35,947 bases of DNA from positions 1-35,947 of the forward strand of contig JBGPYB010000029.1 in NCBI GenBank assembly GCA_041493035.1, given 5' to 3'. How positions within the stretch are numbered: the stretch's first letter is position 1; the number at the start of each line of letters is the position of its first letter. The stretch is from JBGPYB01 sp041493035 (GTDB taxonomy: Bacteria > Acidobacteriota > Vicinamibacteria > Fen-336). A program made the translations under genes and the position numbers. Positions 32,943 through 35,947 of this stretch are shown piece by piece. The notes below the pieces were generated by a model. That model saw only the letters and a program-made list of their open reading frames with translations, ran no database searches and was not told where the DNA came from.

Positions 32943-34055
32943 ATGACCCTCAAGAACTCGTCCCGGCAGGCCGGGTTCAGCCTCGTGGAGCTGTTGGTCG
33001 CGATGGTGATCACGATGATCGTCACGGCCTCCATCTTCACCTTGTTGAGCAGCGGAGAGGGGGCCTTCAAGGTGCAGCCGGAGAGGACCGACATCCAGCA
33101 GAACGGCCGGAGCGCCATGGACATGATCATGAGCGACATCTCGTCCGCCGGCGTCAGCATGCCCAACTTCACCCAGGTCTTCACCCCGGGGCTGAATGCG
33201 TGCGCGGGGTGCCCCAACGGGGGCTCGCCGATGGGAGTGATCGCCCTGACGCCCATCGCCAATCCGACGACCCCGGAAGTCGCCGACGAGTTGGAGATGG
33301 TCACGAACCCGGAGAACTTCCCGAACGAAACTGTCTGCAACACCCTCGGCGCGACTCCTGGCGTCCAAAACGGCACGAATCCGGTGCTCCAGCGCAACCC
33401 GCCGATCTTCACTACGTTTCCCGTCGGCGTCATCATCGTCACAACCGGCACCTCAAACCCCCCAACGGCGGCGAACACACCGCCGCTCTGGGCGGCGCAA
33501 CAGGTGACGGGCTATTCGGGAGGCCCCGGTCCGTGTACGGGCACCCAGCAGGGCGTGACGTTCACCTCCGGGGGCGCCTGCGCCGTTGGCCCTGCCCCCA
33601 CTTTCGGCACCGCCCTCGGGGCTTCAGCCGCCACCTGCAGTGTTGCGTCGATCAGCCTGGGCGCGGTGGTCCACTATCGGATCCGGCCCGATCCGGTGGA
33701 CGGCATTCCGTGCCTCTGGCGGCTCTCCACGAAGAACCTGGCGGCCGGCTACCAGATCGTCGCGCGCGGGATCGACGACATGCAGGTCCAGTACGTCCAG
33801 GCCAATGGCGCCGTGTCGGACCCCGCGCCGCCGGTGGTCCAGGCGAACTTTCCGCCGGTTCAGGCCGATTTCGCGCAGCTCGTGACCCAGGTCCGGGTGC
33901 GGCTGTCGGCGCGGTCGACGCTGCGCGGCAACATCCAGGGACAGACGACGGTCTCGGGCACGTCGGCCCTCCGAAGCCAGATCGGCTCCACGGGGAGCCC
34001 CCGCGCGGCGCTCTTCGCGCTCACGCAACAGGCGGGGACACCGCAATGGCACTAG
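32943..34055 (+). CDS. pilW: Minor pilin PilW
   Basis: 370 aa pilin-like protein, the usual large size for PilW. Leader ends Gly11/Phe12; FSLVELLVAMVITMIVTASIF carries E16 at mature position 5. Then RTDIQQNGRSAMDMIMSDISSAG, the characteristic PilW block (x-x-Q-x-x-G-R-x-A-x-x-x-x-x-x-D-I-x-x-A-G). Residues ~85-235 form a Gly/Pro/Thr-rich insert with several cysteines (NACAGCP, GPCTG, GGACA), which could form disulfides. The end, QVRVRLSARSTLRG, matches the last conserved strand of the family. pilX follows. Confidence 0.9.
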   Translation: MTLKNSSRQAGFSLVELLVAMVITMIVTASIFTLLSSGEGAFKVQPERTDIQQNGRSAMDMIMSDISSAGVSMPNFTQVFTPGLNACAGCPNGGSPMGVIALTPIANPTTPEVADELEMVTNPENFPNETVCNTLGATPGVQNGTNPVLQRNPPIFTTFPVGVIIVTTGTSNPPTAANTPPLWAAQQVTGYSGGPGPCTGTQQGVTFTSGGACAVGPAPTFGTALGASAATCSVASISLGAVVHYRIRPDPVDGIPCLWRLSTKNLAAGYQIVARGIDDMQVQYVQANGAVSDPAPPVVQANFPPVQADFAQLVTQVRVRLSARSTLRGNIQGQTTVSGTSALRSQIGSTGSPRAALFALTQQAGTPQWH

Positions 34056-34102
34056 GAATGCGATCCAGCACGTTCCAGAGCACCTTCCAGAAAGAGGAGC
34101 AG

Positions 34103-34909
34103 ATGGTCATGAGCACACGGCAACGAGAGGTGAAGGGCCGGGAGAGCGGGTTTGCGCTCGTCGTGGCGCTCTTGTCGCTCCTTCTCCTGACGTTCCTCGG
34201 GCTGACGCTCGCCACGACGACGTCGACGGAACTCCAGATCGCCAACAACTACCGGTGGAGCCGGCAGGCCTACTACAACGCCGAGGCGGGTCTCGAGATC
34301 ACCAAGCGGTTCCTGAGAAACCAGACGGTCTGGTCCATCCTCGTGCCGCCCGCCCGCGCCTATGGTCAGACTGGCGTCCTTCCGACGTGGACCCTGGCAC
34401 GGGCGGATATCAACGGTGTCGCGAGCCGCAATTTCGAGAACCGGGACTGCGACACGGTCGCCATCGCGGGGAACAGTGCGGGTGGTCAAGGTTACGGCGT
34501 GGTCCTCGACTTCGGGACCTTCGCGTTCCCGTACCAGAACATGACGACGTTCGTGACGGGCAATTCGATTCCCGGGACCGCGACGGTGTGGCTCCGGCGT
34601 CCCCCCGAGTTCGACCCGGCAGGCCAAGGGACGCGGGACTACCAGAAGGACGACCAGTTGGTCGTCACCGTCGAAGGAACGGCCCCGTTCGTGAACGCCG
34701 CCGCCGGCACGACGTACGCCTTCCAGAACCGGGCCGTTCGGGTCATCGAGACCGTGCTTCTGAAGAGCGACCCCAACGACTGCGAGAACCTGAGCGGCCA
34801 GGCGGGGAACGGACCGACCGGCTCGGGCTTCGACCCTTGCTCCCAGATCGGCGCCAAGGGAGTCCCGGGAGCTGCGGGCGAGCCCGCGGCTGTCGCCGGC
34901 CAGAACTGA
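34103..34909 (+). CDS. pilX: PilX-like minor pilin
   Basis: 268 aa from ATG 34103 (GAGGAG at 34094-34099; ATG 34109 also possible, ATG 34046 and 34058 less so because one overlaps the pilW end and neither has a ribosome-binding site). The leader ends SG/FALVVALLSLLLLTFLGL, so the cleavage Gly16/Phe17 is there but mature position 5 is Val, not Glu. ATTTSTELQIANNYRWSRQAYYNAEAGLE is the PilX N-terminal block (A-x-x-x-A-E-A-G). The tail from residue ~240 is Gly/Pro/Ala-rich with two cysteines and looks disordered. It ends 9 bases before an ATG in the frame of the VWA gene. Confidence 0.83.
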   Translation: MVMSTRQREVKGRESGFALVVALLSLLLLTFLGLTLATTTSTELQIANNYRWSRQAYYNAEAGLEITKRFLRNQTVWSILVPPARAYGQTGVLPTWTLARADINGVASRNFENRDCDTVAIAGNSAGGQGYGVVLDFGTFAFPYQNMTTFVTGNSIPGTATVWLRRPPEFDPAGQGTRDYQKDDQLVVTVEGTAPFVNAAAGTTYAFQNRAVRVIETVLLKSDPNDCENLSGQAGNGPTGSGFDPCSQIGAKGVPGAAGEPAAVAGQN

Positions 34910-34968
34910 GGCCCGCCATGGAAACGCCATTCGATACGAACGGGACTTTGGAGGGAAGCAGGAGCGCT

Positions 34969-35947
34969 ATGACTGAACCGCGACGTTCCACACGCTGGGG
35001 CTGGATCCGGGCCGGTGTCTCCGGCCTCGCCGTCGGCCTCATCCTGATCCTGTCGGGGGACGGCGCGCGCAGCGCCGTGGTCACCGGCATCGATCCCCTC
35101 GAGATCCTGAAGCTCCAGGTCCGCCCCAACGTCATCCTGATGCTCGACAGCTCGGGGTCGATGTCAGAGCCGACAAACGCCGTGAACGACGTCCCCGACC
35201 TGGAGTCCGGCGACCATCCTGCCTCCAAGCTCAACCAAGCGAAGCAGGTGCTGCTCGCCTTCATCTCCGCCAACCAGACCAAGGTGAGCTTCCAGTTTGG
35301 GACCTACCAGCAGCCGGCAACGACCCTCGCGAACGGCAACCGCTTCATCTGGACGACGACCGACGCCAACGCGGCGACGCTCCAGATCAACCCGGCCAAC
35401 TCGGGCAACGCTTCCGGCGCCGCTACGCAGATCGCCCGGGACAACGGGGGAGTGAACGACATCTTCGACGGCTTCGGCGTGAAGCATTTCAAGCTCTATA
35501 CGGGAAAGTTCGGCACGGGCGCCACCCTCCTCAACGGGAGGACGTTCTATACCCTCGTGGACGGGACCGATTGCGGACAGGCCAAGAGCATCGCAGGCGC
35601 CACGACCAACCCGCCCACGATCAGCATTCAGGAAGTGTTGAGCTGCGCCACGCTCACACCGACCGTTCGCCCCAAGGTGACGTTTACCTTCGCCGGAGCC
35701 ACGAACTGGAACGGCTCCACCGGGGCCAACACCTGCCCCGGCTTCCTACCGAGGACGTCGCTCGTGGACTGCCAGACCCAGAACCAGCTCGACGCCACAC
35801 CCCCGGGTGTGCCGATCCGACAGTTCCTCGCGAACGAGCTGCTCCTCGACGCGTCCGGAAACATCCAGGGGTACGTCGAGAGCGCCGCGGGGGCCGTCAC
35901 CACCCAGCCCGCCGTCGGCGGCATCCGGGCTTCTGGCTTCACGCCGA
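34969..35947 (+). CDS. pilY1: PilY1-like pilus tip adhesin with VWA domain (5' part, runs off the window)
   Basis: The frame stays open to the last base, 326 codons visible of a family that usually exceeds 1000. A basic N-terminus and hydrophobic segment (GVSGLAVGLILILSG) form a signal peptide. VRPNVILMLDSSGSMSEP starts a von Willebrand A domain whose metal site DxSxS is D60-S62-S64. The later visible part has three or more cysteines and Thr/Asn/Gly-rich repeats, as in PilY1. AGGAG at 34960-34964 lies four bases before ATG 34969; an in-frame ATG at 34918 would put 17 polar residues before the signal, so the inner start is preferred. Position after pilX is the standard place of pilY1. Confidence 0.85.
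   Translation, partial: MTEPRRSTRWGWIRAGVSGLAVGLILILSGDGARSAVVTGIDPLEILKLQVRPNVILMLDSSGSMSEPTNAVNDVPDLESGDHPASKLNQAKQVLLAFISANQTKVSFQFGTYQQPATTLANGNRFIWTTTDANAATLQINPANSGNASGAATQIARDNGGVNDIFDGFGVKHFKLYTGKFGTGATLLNGRTFYTLVDGTDCGQAKSIAGATTNPPTISIQEVLSCATLTPTVRPKVTFTFAGATNWNGSTGANTCPGFLPRTSLVDCQTQNQLDATPPGVPIRQFLANELLLDASGNIQGYVESAAGAVTTQPAVGGIRASGFTP

Overview
GC-rich bacterial chromosome whose genes are packed end to end; no stretch above 300 bases lacks a gene. The order pilT-pilC-pilS-pilR-pilA, followed by an ABC transporter, prepilin peptidase and minor pilins, resembles type IV pilus (T4P) clusters of Myxococcus and Geobacter. The long pilins (173 aa with a GDIRTVISA-like segment) resemble those of Acidobacteriota and related deep-branching Gram-negatives. 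The phylum is inference only; there is no rRNA or other phylogenetic marker. No tRNA, CRISPR array, insertion sequence or phage gene was seen.

Layout. (1) Positions 1-8677, plus strand: 3' part of pilT (retraction ATPase), pilC (platform), pilS (sensor kinase), a YfhO-family membrane protein inserted between the two-component partners, pilR (sigma54 activator), then a convincing sigma54 promoter and two nearly identical major pilin genes separated by a strong hairpin. (2) 8765-11877, plus strand: an overlapping set of ABC ATPase, ABC-2 permease, TPR protein and thioredoxin-like protein. (3) 11874-29446, minus strand: eleven genes, mostly overlapping or touching: a GT-C-like membrane protein, a GDP-fucose-synthase-like reductase, a methyltransferase/GT2 fusion, two more methyltransferases, a YfhO protein, an FkbM methyltransferase, a GT39-like protein, a second YfhO, a GT-C/TPR protein and a third YfhO. 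(4) 29524-35947, plus strand: pilD, a second membrane histidine kinase, then fimT/gspH-like, pilV, pilW, pilX and the 5' part of a VWA-domain pilY1-like gene that runs off the window.

Interpretation. Regions 1 and 4 make and control a type IV pilus. Region 3 looks like a membrane glycosylation and sugar-methylation pathway: nucleotide-sugar reductase, cytoplasmic GT2 that may load a polyprenyl carrier, several GT-C-type enzymes that would transfer sugars outside the membrane, and four methyltransferase domains. Because it is embedded in the pilus locus, and a fourth YfhO paralogue is translationally coupled to pilS, the best hypothesis is a dedicated system that decorates the pilus or cell surface. 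The substrate is not shown by the sequence.
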